A stretch of 22,599 bases of DNA, taken from contig DASZIO010000025.1 of the NCBI GenBank assembly GCA_035949055.1, positions 1-22,599 on the forward strand. The letters are read 5' to 3'. A program made the translations under genes and the position numbers. Positions 8,278 to 15,773 of the stretch are shown here, in pieces. Within the stretch, counting starts at the first letter, position 1; each line of letters begins with the position of its first letter. The notes under the pieces are model-generated. The model saw only the letters and a list, made by a program, of their open reading frames with translations. It did not search any database and was not told the DNA's origin. Source of the stretch: Bog-756 sp035949055 (GTDB lineage: Bacteria; Actinomycetota; Acidimicrobiia; Acidimicrobiales; RAAP-2).

Positions 8278-9213
8278 TCAGAGGCTCCGGTGGGGATCGA
8301 GGTTGTCGATCAGCCGGACCGGCCCCACCGTGGCGGCGACGAGGAGCCGGAGCGGCACGTCGGAGTGCACCACAGTGGCCCGCTCGAGGTCATCGGCCCG
8401 CACCAGCGCGGCGTAGTCCAGCGCGACCTCAGGCTCGGCGGCCACCACATCGGCCATCACCCGTTCGACCTCATCGGTCCTCGTCTCGCCGGCCGCGATG
8501 GTGGCAGCCCCGGCTCGAAGGGCGCGGGACAGCGCCAGCGCGGCCGTTCGTTGCCCCGGGGACAACCGGGCGTTGCGGCTGGACAGGGCCAGACCGTCGG
8601 CGTCGCGCACGGTCTCGCACCCGACGATGTCGGCGGGCAGCGACAGGTCGGCGACGACCCGCCGCACCAGGGCCAGTTGCTGGAAGTCCTTCTCGCCGAA
8701 GTAGGCCCGGCACCGTCCCGCCATGGCCAGGAGCTTCACCACCACGGTAGCCACCCCGTCGAAGTGGCCCGGCCGCGACGCGCCCTCCCACCGGTCGGCG
8801 ATACGCGACAGCGACACGGTGGTCTGCCCTCCGTCCGCGCGTTCGGGGAACATCTCGTCGACTGACGGTGCGAAAACGATCCACGCCCCGGCCGACGCCG
8901 ACAGGGCCAGGTCCGCGCCGAGGGTCCGCGGATAGCCGGCCAGGTCCACCGGGTCCCCGAACTGCTTCGGGTTGACGAAGATGGACACCGCCACGACGTC
9001 GCACTCGGTCGCGGCCCGGTGAATGAGGGCGCGGTGACCGTCGTGCAGCGCCCCCATGGTGGGGACGATCCCCACCGTGCGGCCCGAGGCGCGGACGGTG
9101 TCGAGCACCGAGGCCAGCTCGGCAATCGACTCGATGCGGGCGACCCTGTCCGGAGCCGGTCCTTCGCCGAGCAGTGGTGCCGGTGCGGTCCCGGGCGCCA
9201 CCACCGTGGTCAC
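8278..9213 (-). CDS. panC: Pantothenate synthetase (pantoate-beta-alanine ligase)
   Basis: Joins pantoate and beta-alanine with ATP to make pantothenate, the substrate of CoaX encoded further down the block. The 311 residues contain PTMGALHDGH (51-60, the HIGH-type ATP motif), FVNPKQFG (79-86), GEKDFQQL and LSSRN (the KMSKS-type loop), so it is expected to be active. The length matches actinobacterial PanC, which has an N-terminal extension before the Rossmann domain. The GTG start (complement of 9211-9213) overlaps the TGA of the DUF2520 gene by 4 bases (GTGA), with AGGTGG just upstream. panD, which would supply beta-alanine and often follows panC in actinobacteria, is not here; nadB follows instead. 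Confidence 0.97.
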   Translation of the reverse strand: MTTVVAPGTAPAPLLGEGPAPDRVARIESIAELASVLDTVRASGRTVGIVPTMGALHDGHRALIHRAATECDVVAVSIFVNPKQFGDPVDLAGYPRTLGADLALSASAGAWIVFAPSVDEMFPERADGGQTTVSLSRIADRWEGASRPGHFDGVATVVVKLLAMAGRCRAYFGEKDFQQLALVRRVVADLSLPADIVGCETVRDADGLALSSRNARLSPGQRTAALALSRALRAGAATIAAGETRTDEVERVMADVVAAEPEVALDYAALVRADDLERATVVHSDVPLRLLVAATVGPVRLIDNLDPHRSL

Positions 9214-10043
9214 GCCACCTGCTCGGCGGCGATGGCCGCCCCGGCCTGGCCGGCCCCGGCCTCGAACGCGCCTGACTCGTCCGGCCCGTGCCCCGCGGTC
9301 CCGGACACTCCGGCGGTCCCGAGCGACAACCGGCGGGCCAGCCCCACCATGGCGTCGTAGGCGGCGAGCTCGGTGCGGTGGCCCGGCATCGACGAGAGCA
9401 CGGCCCGGTGACGGCCGACCGTCTCCCAGTCGCCGCGGACGGCCGGGCCCGTGAGAGCGTGGCGGGGACCGAGGGTGAGGGCGTCCTCCGTGGCGGCGCG
9501 CACCAGCCCGGCGAAGGCATCGAGGGGGAGGCCGGCGGTGGCGGCCACCCGGTCGACCTGACCGATGAGCGCCACCAGATGATTGGCAGCAATGGCAGCC
9601 GCCGCGTGGTAGGCGGAGCGCGACGCGTCGTCGACCCGCACCGCCCGACCGCCGAGGGCCTGGACCAAGTGGTCGACCATGGGATCGCCGGCTACGGCGA
9701 ACGTGACGCCCGCCCGCAGGCGCTCGGCCCCCACCACCGGGTTCGGCAGCGGCACGAGGGGATGCAGCGAGCCCCGCCGGGGATGGCCGTCGAGGACGTC
9801 GAGTCCGAGCGAACCCGACAGGTGGACCAGCACGCATCGCCCGTCCGGCACGACGGCCGCGGCCACCCGGCCGACCTCACCGTCGGGGGTGGCGATGATC
9901 AGGAGGTCGACGTCCCGGGCGGCACCGGCCACCGGCTGGGCTCGCCCCAGTGCACCCAACGACACGAAACCTCCGACCGCCTCGAGCGCGGCCGTCACCG
10001 ACCGGCCCGCCCTTCCGGGCCCGATCGTGCGGAATGTGATCAC
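9210..10043 (-). CDS. DUF2520 Rossmann-fold dehydrogenase-like protein next to panC
   Basis: A 277-residue member of the Rossmann-like/DUF2520 group (M. tuberculosis Rv3603c type), whose reaction is not established to my knowledge. The N-terminus has a dinucleotide-binding pattern, FRTIGPGRAGRSV (4-16), then LLIIATPDGEV and HLSGSLG, as in NADP-dependent reductases. The C-terminal helical half has SAYHAAAAIAANHL, with histidines where related beta-hydroxyacid dehydrogenases place catalytic residues. The last 30 residues are Gly/Ala-rich and probably disordered. The GTG start has a good ribosome site (AAAGGGG, complement of 10048-10054, 4 bases upstream). It overlaps panC by 4 bases. The context suggests a role in pantoate or pantothenate synthesis, for instance as a ketopantoate reductase; this is an inference. 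Confidence 0.88.
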   Translation of the reverse strand: MITFRTIGPGRAGRSVTAALEAVGGFVSLGALGRAQPVAGAARDVDLLIIATPDGEVGRVAAAVVPDGRCVLVHLSGSLGLDVLDGHPRRGSLHPLVPLPNPVVGAERLRAGVTFAVAGDPMVDHLVQALGGRAVRVDDASRSAYHAAAAIAANHLVALIGQVDRVAATAGLPLDAFAGLVRAATEDALTLGPRHALTGPAVRGDWETVGRHRAVLSSMPGHRTELAAYDAMVGLARRLSLGTAGVSGTAGHGPDESGAFEAGAGQAGAAIAAEQVA

Positions 10044-10112
10044 GAGTTCCCCTTTGTGACGTTCCGGCCCGCGCAGGGTGCCGGTCGCTTCAGAGAATCC
10101 TGCTGCCTGGCC

Positions 10113-10613
10113 TCAGAGTGTACCCACCACGGAGACCTGGCCACCAGCTGCCTCGACCTCCCGGCGGTCGACCAGGTCTGGGGCCAGCTCGTGCAAGGGC
10201 GCCAGGACGAAACGGCGTTCCCGCCACCGGGGGTGGGGCACGGTCAGGTCGGGGTCGTCGATGGATACCCCGTCGATCCACAGGACGTCGGCGTCGAGCG
10301 TCCGCGGGCCCCAGCGGGCCGCGCGCACCCGGCCCGCGGCAGCCTCCAGACGCCGACACTCCTCGAGCAGCTGGAACGGGTCGGCGCCGGGAGCCACGGC
10401 CAGCTCCACCACCAGGTTGAGGAAAGGGCCCTGACCCTCGGGGCCGCCGACGGGCTCGGTTTCGTACACCCTGGACACCGCGGTCACCGGCGCCCGGGTG
10501 CCGGCCCGCAACTGGTCCACGGCGCGCCGCAGGTGCGACCAGCGGTCCCCGAGGTTGGAGCCGAGCCCGAGGAAGGCCCGCACGGTCGGATAGGCGTCGG
10601 TCGTCGCGGTCAC
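10113..10613 (-). CDS. folK: 6-hydroxymethyl-7,8-dihydropterin pyrophosphokinase (HPPK)
   Basis: Transfers pyrophosphate from ATP to 6-hydroxymethyl-dihydropterin, giving the substrate of FolP. The 166-residue protein is the normal single-domain size. It carries LGLGSNLGDR (15-24), SRVYETEPVG (47-56), GPFLN, and the signature RWGPRTLDADVLWID with the two Asp residues that bind magnesium. VPHPRWRERRFVL completes the active site. The GTG start (complement of 10611-10613) overlaps the folB stop by 4 bases (GTGA). A 69-base gap separates it from the DUF2520 gene, one of the larger breaks in the block. Confidence 0.97.
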   Translation of the reverse strand: MTATTDAYPTVRAFLGLGSNLGDRWSHLRRAVDQLRAGTRAPVTAVSRVYETEPVGGPEGQGPFLNLVVELAVAPGADPFQLLEECRRLEAAAGRVRAARWGPRTLDADVLWIDGVSIDDPDLTVPHPRWRERRFVLAPLHELAPDLVDRREVEAAGGQVSVVGTL

Positions 10614-11026
10614 CGGTCCCGGCTGATCCTGACCCCGACGGTGGCGATGTCCACGGCCGTGGGGGGCTCGAGCTTTCGGATGGTCACGGTCGTGCCCCTG
10701 ATGCGGGGATCGACGGCCAGGACGGCGGCCGCCACGGCATCGGCCAGGGCTTCGAGCAGCCCGTAGGAGCGCGGGCCCGAGACCACCGCCGCGGCCGACT
10801 CGGCCACCGCCGCGTAGTCCACGGTGTCGCTCAAGCGGTCACTGTCCGATGCCGCCGACAGGTCCACGGCCAGGTCGAGGTCGACTTCGAACGGCTGGGC
10901 CCGCACCTTCTCCTCGGGCAGGACACCGTGGGTCCCAGCCACCCGCAGGCCACGCAGCTCGATCCGGTCACCGGTCGGGCCGGGCGGGGATCCCGGGGCT
11001 GACGAGGGCCCGGCAGGCGCGATCAC
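10610..11026 (-). CDS. folB: Dihydroneopterin aldolase
   Basis: Splits dihydroneopterin to 6-hydroxymethyl-dihydropterin and glycolaldehyde in folate synthesis. The 138 residues include IELRGLRVAGTHGVLPEE (22-39, the family opening), DTVDYAAV with the substrate-binding region, the conserved YGLLEALADAVA helix containing the Glu that anchors the pterin, and VTIRKLEPP with the catalytic Lys. The first 20 residues are Pro/Gly/Ser-rich and not part of the usual fold. No other in-frame ATG or GTG is nearer, so the GTG at the complement of 11024-11026 is kept. It overlaps the stop of the phosphatase-like gene by 4 bases and overlaps folK at its own end by 4 bases. Confidence 0.95.
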   Translation of the reverse strand: MIAPAGPSSAPGSPPGPTGDRIELRGLRVAGTHGVLPEEKVRAQPFEVDLDLAVDLSAASDSDRLSDTVDYAAVAESAAAVVSGPRSYGLLEALADAVAAAVLAVDPRIRGTTVTIRKLEPPTAVDIATVGVRISRDR

Positions 11027-11568
11027 CCGGCTCGGGGCGCATCACCCCCGGCACCGGGGCGCACCGAGCTGTGGTCGAGCTGGGCGGCGAAGGCCACCAG
11101 CTCGCGGCCGGCCGGTCCCATCGGATGCTCGGTCATGTGCTCCAACACCGTGATGGCCTGGGGGCCGCTCGGTAGCCGGTCCGACCACAGTAAATAGCCG
11201 GCCACCACCCCGGCCACCCGGTCGCCGAGCTCCTCCTGATGGATGAGGATCCGTTCGCCGGCCGCCAGGCGGACGTGCACCTCGCGGAAGAGGTCGGCGA
11301 GCACCCCTCGGGTGTCCCCGGCCGCGGGCAGCGGGAAGTGCTCGCTCGCCATCGATCGCTCCTCGTAGGCCTGCAGGTTGTGCGACGACGGGAGCAGGGA
11401 GAAGATCCGGGTGAAGCCGTGGACCTGCAGCCAGATGATCTCCTCTTGGCGGCGCACCTTGCGGTGGTTGGGGGCGAAGCCGCCGGGCCGCTCGCTCACC
11501 GCCAGACGGTCCTTGATCACCCAGGTGAAGTTCCTCGGGGGGATGCCGGCGGCCCACTTGCCCTTCAT
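11023..11568 (-). CDS. Dual-specificity-phosphatase-like protein lacking the catalytic cysteine (predicted pseudophosphatase)
   Basis: A 181-residue protein whose layout follows the dual-specificity/tyrosine phosphatase fold. Residues 13-30 (NFTWVIKDRLAVSERPGG) match the usual start, where a Trp strand leads to a SERPG turn. Residues 43-58 give a helix and the FSLL strand, 77-81 the HFPLP strand, and 98-108 a helix leading into ILIH. The P-loop position reads HQEELGDR (110-117). It has the spacing of the HCxxGxxR signature and keeps H110 and R117, but Gln replaces the nucleophile Cys. The codon is CAG, not one base from a Cys codon, so a read error is unlikely. It should not hydrolyse phosphate by the usual route and may bind a phosphorylated ligand or partner. 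GGAGG lies 7 bases before the ATG. It starts 19 bases after folP and overlaps folB by 4 bases. Fold assignment is by eye. Confidence 0.75.
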   Translation of the reverse strand: MKGKWAAGIPPRNFTWVIKDRLAVSERPGGFAPNHRKVRRQEEIIWLQVHGFTRIFSLLPSSHNLQAYEERSMASEHFPLPAAGDTRGVLADLFREVHVRLAAGERILIHQEELGDRVAGVVAGYLLWSDRLPSGPQAITVLEHMTEHPMGPAGRELVAFAAQLDHSSVRPGAGGDAPRAG

Positions 11569-11587
11569 GAGCCGACCTCCGGACCGT

Positions 11588-12400
11588 TCATGCGCCGGCC
11601 TCCTGTAATGGTCCCACCAGCACGGCCGCCTGCACGGTGGGGGCGACGTCGTGGACCCTCACCATGCGGGCGCCCTGGTGCATGGCCCAGGTGGCGGTGG
11701 CCAGCGAGCCGGGAAGCCGGTCGCCGACCGGGGCGGGACTCCCGTCCGCCCGGGGTGCCAGCCGCCCGAGGAAGCTCTTGCGGCTGGTGCCGACCATGAC
11801 CGGGTAGCCGGTGGCCGCCAGAGCGCCCAACGAGCCCAGCAGGGAAAGGTTGTGCTCGAACGTCTTGCCGAACCCGATGCCGGGATCGACCCACACCTCG
11901 GTGACGCCGGCCGCGGTGGCCCGTTCGGCCCGCTCGACGAGGAGGTCCGATACCTCCGTCACCACGTCGTCGTAGCGCGGGTCGCGCTGCATGGAGGCCG
12001 GGGTGCCTTGACGGTGCATGGCCACCCAACCCACGCCGCGGCGGGCGGCCACCGGCCACAGGCTGGCGGACACATCGTTGACCAGGGTGGCGCCCGCTTC
12101 GACGGCCGCCTCGGCGACCCTCTCCTTGGTGGTGTCGATGGAGATCCGCACCTCGCCGGCCAAGGCCTCGATGACCGGCACCACTCGGGCGAGCTCTTCG
12201 TCGACCGGAACAGGCTCGGCTCCGGGCCTGGTCGACTCGCCCCCCACGTCGACGATGTCGGCGCCCTCGGCGATCATCTCGTGACCTCTCGTGACTGCCC
12301 GATCCCTTTCGAACCATTCTCCGCCGTCGGAGAACGAATCGGGTGTCACGTTGAGGATCCCCATGACCAGACAGCGTCCCTCGTTGGCGAAAGTGGGCAT
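11588..12400 (-). CDS. folP: Dihydropteroate synthase
   Basis: Condenses hydroxymethyl-dihydropterin pyrophosphate with p-aminobenzoate to dihydropteroate; it is the target of sulfonamides. The 270 residues carry the two signatures, MGILNVTPDSFSDGG (13-27) and GADIVDVGGESTRPGA, followed by SIDTTKERVA, LVNDVSA, VDPGIGFGKT, and GTSRKSFLG near the C-terminus. It has the length of a single-domain bacterial enzyme. I chose the ATG at the complement of 12398-12400. A TTG nine codons upstream (12427) is possible, but neither has a ribosome site. A TACGCT box (complement of 12409-12414) 8 bases before the ATG would fit a leaderless transcript. It lies 54 bases after folE. Confidence 0.96.
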   Translation of the reverse strand: MPTFANEGRCLVMGILNVTPDSFSDGGEWFERDRAVTRGHEMIAEGADIVDVGGESTRPGAEPVPVDEELARVVPVIEALAGEVRISIDTTKERVAEAAVEAGATLVNDVSASLWPVAARRGVGWVAMHRQGTPASMQRDPRYDDVVTEVSDLLVERAERATAAGVTEVWVDPGIGFGKTFEHNLSLLGSLGALAATGYPVMVGTSRKSFLGRLAPRADGSPAPVGDRLPGSLATATWAMHQGARMVRVHDVAPTVQAAVLVGPLQEAGA

Positions 12401-12408
12401 GACGACAC

Positions 12409-12414
12409 AGCGTA
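12409..12414 (-). promoter_or_regulatory. -10-like box directly before folP
   Basis: TACGCT (minus strand) fits TAnnnT and ends 8 bases before the folP ATG, which has no Shine-Dalgarno sequence. That spacing would place transcription initiation at or next to the start codon. No clear -35 is seen, so this is a weak call. Confidence 0.3.
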
Positions 12415-12454
12415 AACCAGGCGGCAATGGCCCGCCGGGGCCACCACACGGTGA

Positions 12455-13024
12455 TCAGCGGCCGCGGACCAACTGCATGGCCTCCATCCGGGTGGACGCG
12501 TCGTTGCGGAACAGTCCCCGGACGGCCGAGGTGATGGTCGAGGTGCCCGACTTCTTGACCCCACGCATCGACATGCACAGGTGCTCGGCGTCCACCACGA
12601 CCAGGACCCCCTGGGGGAGGAGGGCCTTCTCGATGGCGTCGGCGATCTCGGTGGTCATTCGCTCCTGCACCTGCAGCCGGCGGGCAAAGACGTCCACCAG
12701 GCGGGCCAGCTTGGACAGGCCGGTGATGCGGCCGTCGTCGCCGGGGATGTAGGCGACGTGGGTGCGGCCGATGAAGGGGATCAGGTGGTGCTCGCAGAGG
12801 GAGGCGAAGGGAATGTCCCGGACCATGACCATCTCGTCGTGCTCGGCCGCGAAGGTGACCTCGAGCTGGTCGGCCGGGTCCTGGCCGAACCCGGCCATGA
12901 GCTCCTCGTACATGCGGGCCACCCGCCCGGGCGTCCTGACCAGCCCGTCCCGGTGCGGGTCCTCACCCAACGCCGAGAGCAGCTCGGTGACGGCCCGCTC
13001 GATGCGGGCGGTGTCGACGCTCAT
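12455..13024 (-). CDS. folE: GTP cyclohydrolase I
   Basis: Converts GTP to dihydroneopterin triphosphate, the first step of folate synthesis. The 189-residue protein has the zinc ligands C77 and H80 in SLCEHHLIPF (75-84) and C150 in EHLCMSMRG (148-155 area), so it is the zinc-dependent FolE type. TPGRVARMYEEL (31-42), GLSKLARLVDVFARR (102-116), the helix QVQERMTTEIADAI (118-131) and the terminal SAVRGLF with a following Arg are all as expected. ATG is the complement of 13022-13024; the upstream sequence is G-rich but has no strong ribosome site. The 29-base gap to hpt is where M. tuberculosis carries ftsH and other genes. Confidence 0.97.
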   Translation of the reverse strand: MSVDTARIERAVTELLSALGEDPHRDGLVRTPGRVARMYEELMAGFGQDPADQLEVTFAAEHDEMVMVRDIPFASLCEHHLIPFIGRTHVAYIPGDDGRITGLSKLARLVDVFARRLQVQERMTTEIADAIEKALLPQGVLVVVDAEHLCMSMRGVKKSGTSTITSAVRGLFRNDASTRMEAMQLVRGR

Positions 13025-13053
13025 CGCCCCGGTCCGCTCACCGGTAGGCGGCC

Positions 13054-13632
13054 TTACGGTGATCCTCCGGCGTAGCTGTGGACGGCTCTGAGGTTGCGCA
13101 GGCGTTCATCGACATCAAGGCCATATCCCACCACGAATCCCGGCGGTATGTGAAAACCGACGTAGGCCAGATCGAGCTCGGTCCGCTGTTGGCCCTCCTT
13201 GACCAGCAGGGCGCAGACCTCCAGGCTGGCCGGGTCGCGGGCCCGCAGGTAGCGCTGTAGGTAGCTGAGGGTGAGCCCGCTGTCGACGATGTCCTCCACC
13301 ACCAGCACGTGGCGGCCGGTCAGGTCCACCTCGAGGTCCTTCACGATGCGCACGACGCCCGACGTGCGGGTGGCGCTGCCGTAGGAGGAAACTGCCATGA
13401 AGTCCACCTCGACGGCCAGGTCGATGGCCCTCGACAGGTCGCTCATGAACATCAGGGCCCCCTTCAGCACACCGACCAGGAGCGGGGGGCGGCCGGCGTA
13501 GTCGGCCGTGATCTCCTTGCCCAACTGGGCGATGCGGTGCTGGAGCTCGGGCTCCGAGACGATCACCGGCCCGATTCCCGGCCCGAAGTGGTCGAGCCCG
13601 GGCGCGCCCTGCGCGGCGTCGGCGGTGGTCAC
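13054..13632 (-). CDS. hpt: Hypoxanthine(-guanine) phosphoribosyltransferase
   Basis: Salvages hypoxanthine, and probably guanine, by transferring phosphoribose from PRPP. The 192 residues include LLVGVLKGALMFMSDL (51-66), SSYGSAT (82-88, flexible loop), the PRPP loop VVEDIVDSGLT (111-121), and the base-binding region near GFHIPPGFVVGYGLD. An N-terminal extension of about 20 residues precedes the family fold. The GTG start (complement of 13630-13632) overlaps the tilS stop by 4 bases (GTGA). That short overlap, and the fact that the longer frame upstream runs antisense-like through tilS, decide this start. tilS and hpt form the same pair in many bacteria. Confidence 0.96.
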   Translation of the reverse strand: MTTADAAQGAPGLDHFGPGIGPVIVSEPELQHRIAQLGKEITADYAGRPPLLVGVLKGALMFMSDLSRAIDLAVEVDFMAVSSYGSATRTSGVVRIVKDLEVDLTGRHVLVVEDIVDSGLTLSYLQRYLRARDPASLEVCALLVKEGQQRTELDLAYVGFHIPPGFVVGYGLDVDERLRNLRAVHSYAGGSP

Positions 13633-14618
13633 GGGTGCGACTGTACCGGAGCACCCCGGCCCGGAACCGGAGCGCCGCGGCCCGGAGCTCCGGCGCCGCG
13701 GTCGCCCGGTGACACCGTGAGCCGCCCCTGCCGGCGCCCCACCCGGCGGCCTCCGGGCAGTTCGGTAGCCAGCCGCTGGTTGCGGGCCACCTCGAGGACG
13801 CGCTGCACCGCGTCGAGCGGTGGCGGGTGACCGCCGGCGTCGACCAGCCAGTTGCGGATGCTCCGCCGCCCGACGGCCTCGGGAGCCGACGCCAACGCCG
13901 CGGCGTCCTCGGGTTCGATCAGGTCGGCGACGGCGTCGAGGAGGTCGGCCTCCGCCGCCAGCACGCCGGCCTGGCGGGCGAGGAGCGGCACGACGTCGCG
14001 TCCGGCGACATCGGCGCACAGCGGAAGCAGCTCATGGCGCACCCGGTTGCGGACGAACCGGGGATCGGCGTTGGTCGGGTCCTGCAGCGGGTCGAGGCCC
14101 ATCCGCCGGCACAGCTCCTCGGTCTCGGCCCGCCGCAGGGCGAGCAGGGGGTGGCGGGGGCCGGCCCGCATCCCGGCCAACCCCGAGACACCGGCGCCCC
14201 GCAACAGGTTGACCATGACCGTCTCGGCCTGGTCGTCGGCGGTGTGACCGGTGGCCGCCTCGGGACCGAGCACCCGGCACCGAGCCCCCCGGGCCCGGGC
14301 CTCGAGGTTCGGTCCCGCCCCCACCGCTACCCGCTCGGACCGGAAGGACGCCCCGAAACGCCGGGCGGCGGCCGCTACCACCTGGGCTTCAGCCGCGGAT
14401 CCGGGCCTCAGGCCGTGGTCGACATGGACGGCGGTCACCCGGCAGCCGGCGGCCACCGCCAGGACCAGCAGAGCGAGCGAGTCGGCGCCGCCCGACACCC
14501 CGCACACCAGGGCGGTGTCGGCGTCAGGGAACCGGCACCGCTCGAGCAGGGACTCGATCAGGCGGTCGGGGTCTGGCCCGGCCGGCTCAGCCGGAGAGGG
14601 CGGGGGTGGTCCCGACAC
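13629..14618 (-). CDS. tilS: tRNA(Ile)-lysidine synthase
   Basis: Modifies C34 of the CAU-anticodon isoleucine tRNA to lysidine with ATP and lysine, so that it reads AUA codons. The 329-residue protein has the PP-loop SGGADS (42-47), VHVDHGLRPGS, TGHTADDQAETVMVNLLRG, and DPTNADPRFVRNRVRHELLP, all strong TilS markers. It is short, without the full C-terminal domains of the E. coli enzyme, as is common in actinobacteria. Its last 22 residues are a Gly/Pro/Ala repeat (see 13635-13697). The GTG start (complement of 14616-14618) overlaps the upstream gene by 32 bases, and the first 18 residues are Pro-rich, so the true start could be slightly later. Confidence 0.95.
   Translation of the reverse strand: MSGPPPPSPAEPAGPDPDRLIESLLERCRFPDADTALVCGVSGGADSLALLVLAVAAGCRVTAVHVDHGLRPGSAAEAQVVAAAARRFGASFRSERVAVGAGPNLEARARGARCRVLGPEAATGHTADDQAETVMVNLLRGAGVSGLAGMRAGPRHPLLALRRAETEELCRRMGLDPLQDPTNADPRFVRNRVRHELLPLCADVAGRDVVPLLARQAGVLAAEADLLDAVADLIEPEDAAALASAPEAVGRRSIRNWLVDAGGHPPPLDAVQRVLEVARNQRLATELPGGRRVGRRQGRLTVSPGDRGAGAPGRGAPVPGRGAPVQSHP
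13635..13697 (-). repeat. Three imperfect 21-base tandem repeats at the 3' end of tilS
   Basis: Read on the minus strand, three in-frame units encode GAGAPGR, GAPVPGR and GAPVQSH (TilS residues 308-328). The units lie at 13677-13697, 13656-13676 and 13635-13655. They end 2 bases before the hpt start codon, so the array is also the leader region of hpt. Confidence 0.65.
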
Positions 14619-15711
14619 GGGAGATCCAGGCAGAGGGGTTTCGGATCTCGACCAGCGAGGGCAGCCACTCGGGGCCGCGCCAGGCGCGGTCGAGGAGCTC
14701 GGGGCCGCCCGAGTCCTCCACCGCGGCGATGAAGCGCTCGCCCTCCTCGTACTGGCGCAACTTGGCCTCCATCCCGATCAGCTGCTGGAGCAGCCGGGCC
14801 GGCCCCCGGGTCTGCTGACGGCGTTGCCGCAGCACTTCGCTGAACGTGGCCGCGCTCGGGATAGCGGCCGCACCCGCCCGGTCCATGGTCACGTCCCCGT
14901 GGCCTTCGAGCAGGCTCATCAGGGCCTGGATCCGGTGGAGTCCCTCGAGCTGCTCCGGGGTGGCCACCAGCCCGAGCGCCCCGTTCTCGCGGAGTGGGTT
15001 CCGGCCCGCCCTGATCTCGTCGGTCATCCGGCGGAGCGCTTCGGCGAACCGTGAGGGGTCGGGCTCGAGCGAGCCGATGCCCTCTTCCACCAGCGCGACG
15101 AAGTAGTCGCGCATCCAGGGGATGGCGGTGAATTGGCAGCGGTGCGTGACCTCGTGCAAGGCGAGCCACAGGCGGAACTCGCGGGGCTCAAAGCCGTGGA
15201 GCTGTTCGAGGGCCACCACGTTGGGACCGACGAAGTACACCAGATCCTGATCCTCGACGGCTTCCTCGGCGAGCAGGAGGTCGTACTGACCGAGCACCCG
15301 GGTGGAGAGCCACCCGAGCACCACACCCATCTGCGCGCCGGTGACGGCCCGGCCGGCACTGGCCAGCGGCCCGGCCACCCGCTGGGTGAGCGGGTTGCCG
15401 GCCACCATGCGGGCCGGGTCGAGCTTCTCGAGATGGGGACCGACCAGGCGCTGGAAGCTGGCGATGTTGACGTGGACCCAGCCGGCGCGATCGGTGACCC
15501 GGGCCCGGGCGGGGCCCGACGACGAGCGCAGCCCGGTGGAGGCGGCCACCAGCTCCTCGGCCTGGGCGGTGAGCTCCTCGAAGTCCGCCTGCAGCACATC
15601 GGGCCGGTACGGGGCAGGCAGGCGGCTGCGATTCCCCACCCAGCCGGCCACCCGTTCGGCGGTGTCCCACGCCACCGCCCCACTGCCGGCGGGGCTGTCG
15701 GAGTCGACCAC
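14587..15711 (-). CDS. DUF2342 zincin-like putative metallohydrolase (F420-associated family)
   Basis: A 374-residue member of the zinicin-like DUF2342 family (M. tuberculosis Rv3626c type), sometimes labelled coenzyme F420 biosynthesis-associated from its phylogenetic distribution. The zinc motif HEVTH (186-190) lies in LALHEVTHRCQF, with helices before it. A downstream E in LLEGHGD (near 265) may be the third ligand. The substrate is unknown, and no signal peptide or membrane segment is seen. The GTG at the complement of 15709-15711 was chosen because the protein then begins just before the conserved VAWDTAERVA region. It has no ribosome site, but a TACACT box lies 7 bases upstream. It sits next to tilS and hpt, as in M. 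tuberculosis, and 62 bases after the anti-sigma gene. Confidence 0.88.
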   Translation of the reverse strand: MVDSDSPAGSGAVAWDTAERVAGWVGNRSRLPAPYRPDVLQADFEELTAQAEELVAASTGLRSSSGPARARVTDRAGWVHVNIASFQRLVGPHLEKLDPARMVAGNPLTQRVAGPLASAGRAVTGAQMGVVLGWLSTRVLGQYDLLLAEEAVEDQDLVYFVGPNVVALEQLHGFEPREFRLWLALHEVTHRCQFTAIPWMRDYFVALVEEGIGSLEPDPSRFAEALRRMTDEIRAGRNPLRENGALGLVATPEQLEGLHRIQALMSLLEGHGDVTMDRAGAAAIPSAATFSEVLRQRRQQTRGPARLLQQLIGMEAKLRQYEEGERFIAAVEDSGGPELLDRAWRGPEWLPSLVEIRNPSAWISRVGTTPALSG

Positions 15712-15718
15712 GCCGACC

Positions 15719-15724
15719 AGTGTA
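15719..15724 (-). promoter_or_regulatory. -10-like box directly before the DUF2342 gene
   Basis: TACACT (minus strand) fits TAnnnT and ends 7 bases before the GTG, consistent with a leaderless transcript starting the tilS-hpt-folate block. No good -35 match is seen 16-18 bases upstream. Confidence 0.35.
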
Positions 15725-15773
15725 GGGACCGGGGCCGCCTGGCCGCGGTCGGAGCGCCGGGGAGCGGAGGGGT

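Noticed and set aside
9288..10766. A 492-codon plus-strand frame over DUF2520, folK and folB
   Set aside because: It is the opposite strand of well-supported genes and has Gly/His/Arg-rich composition typical of GC-rich antisense frames.
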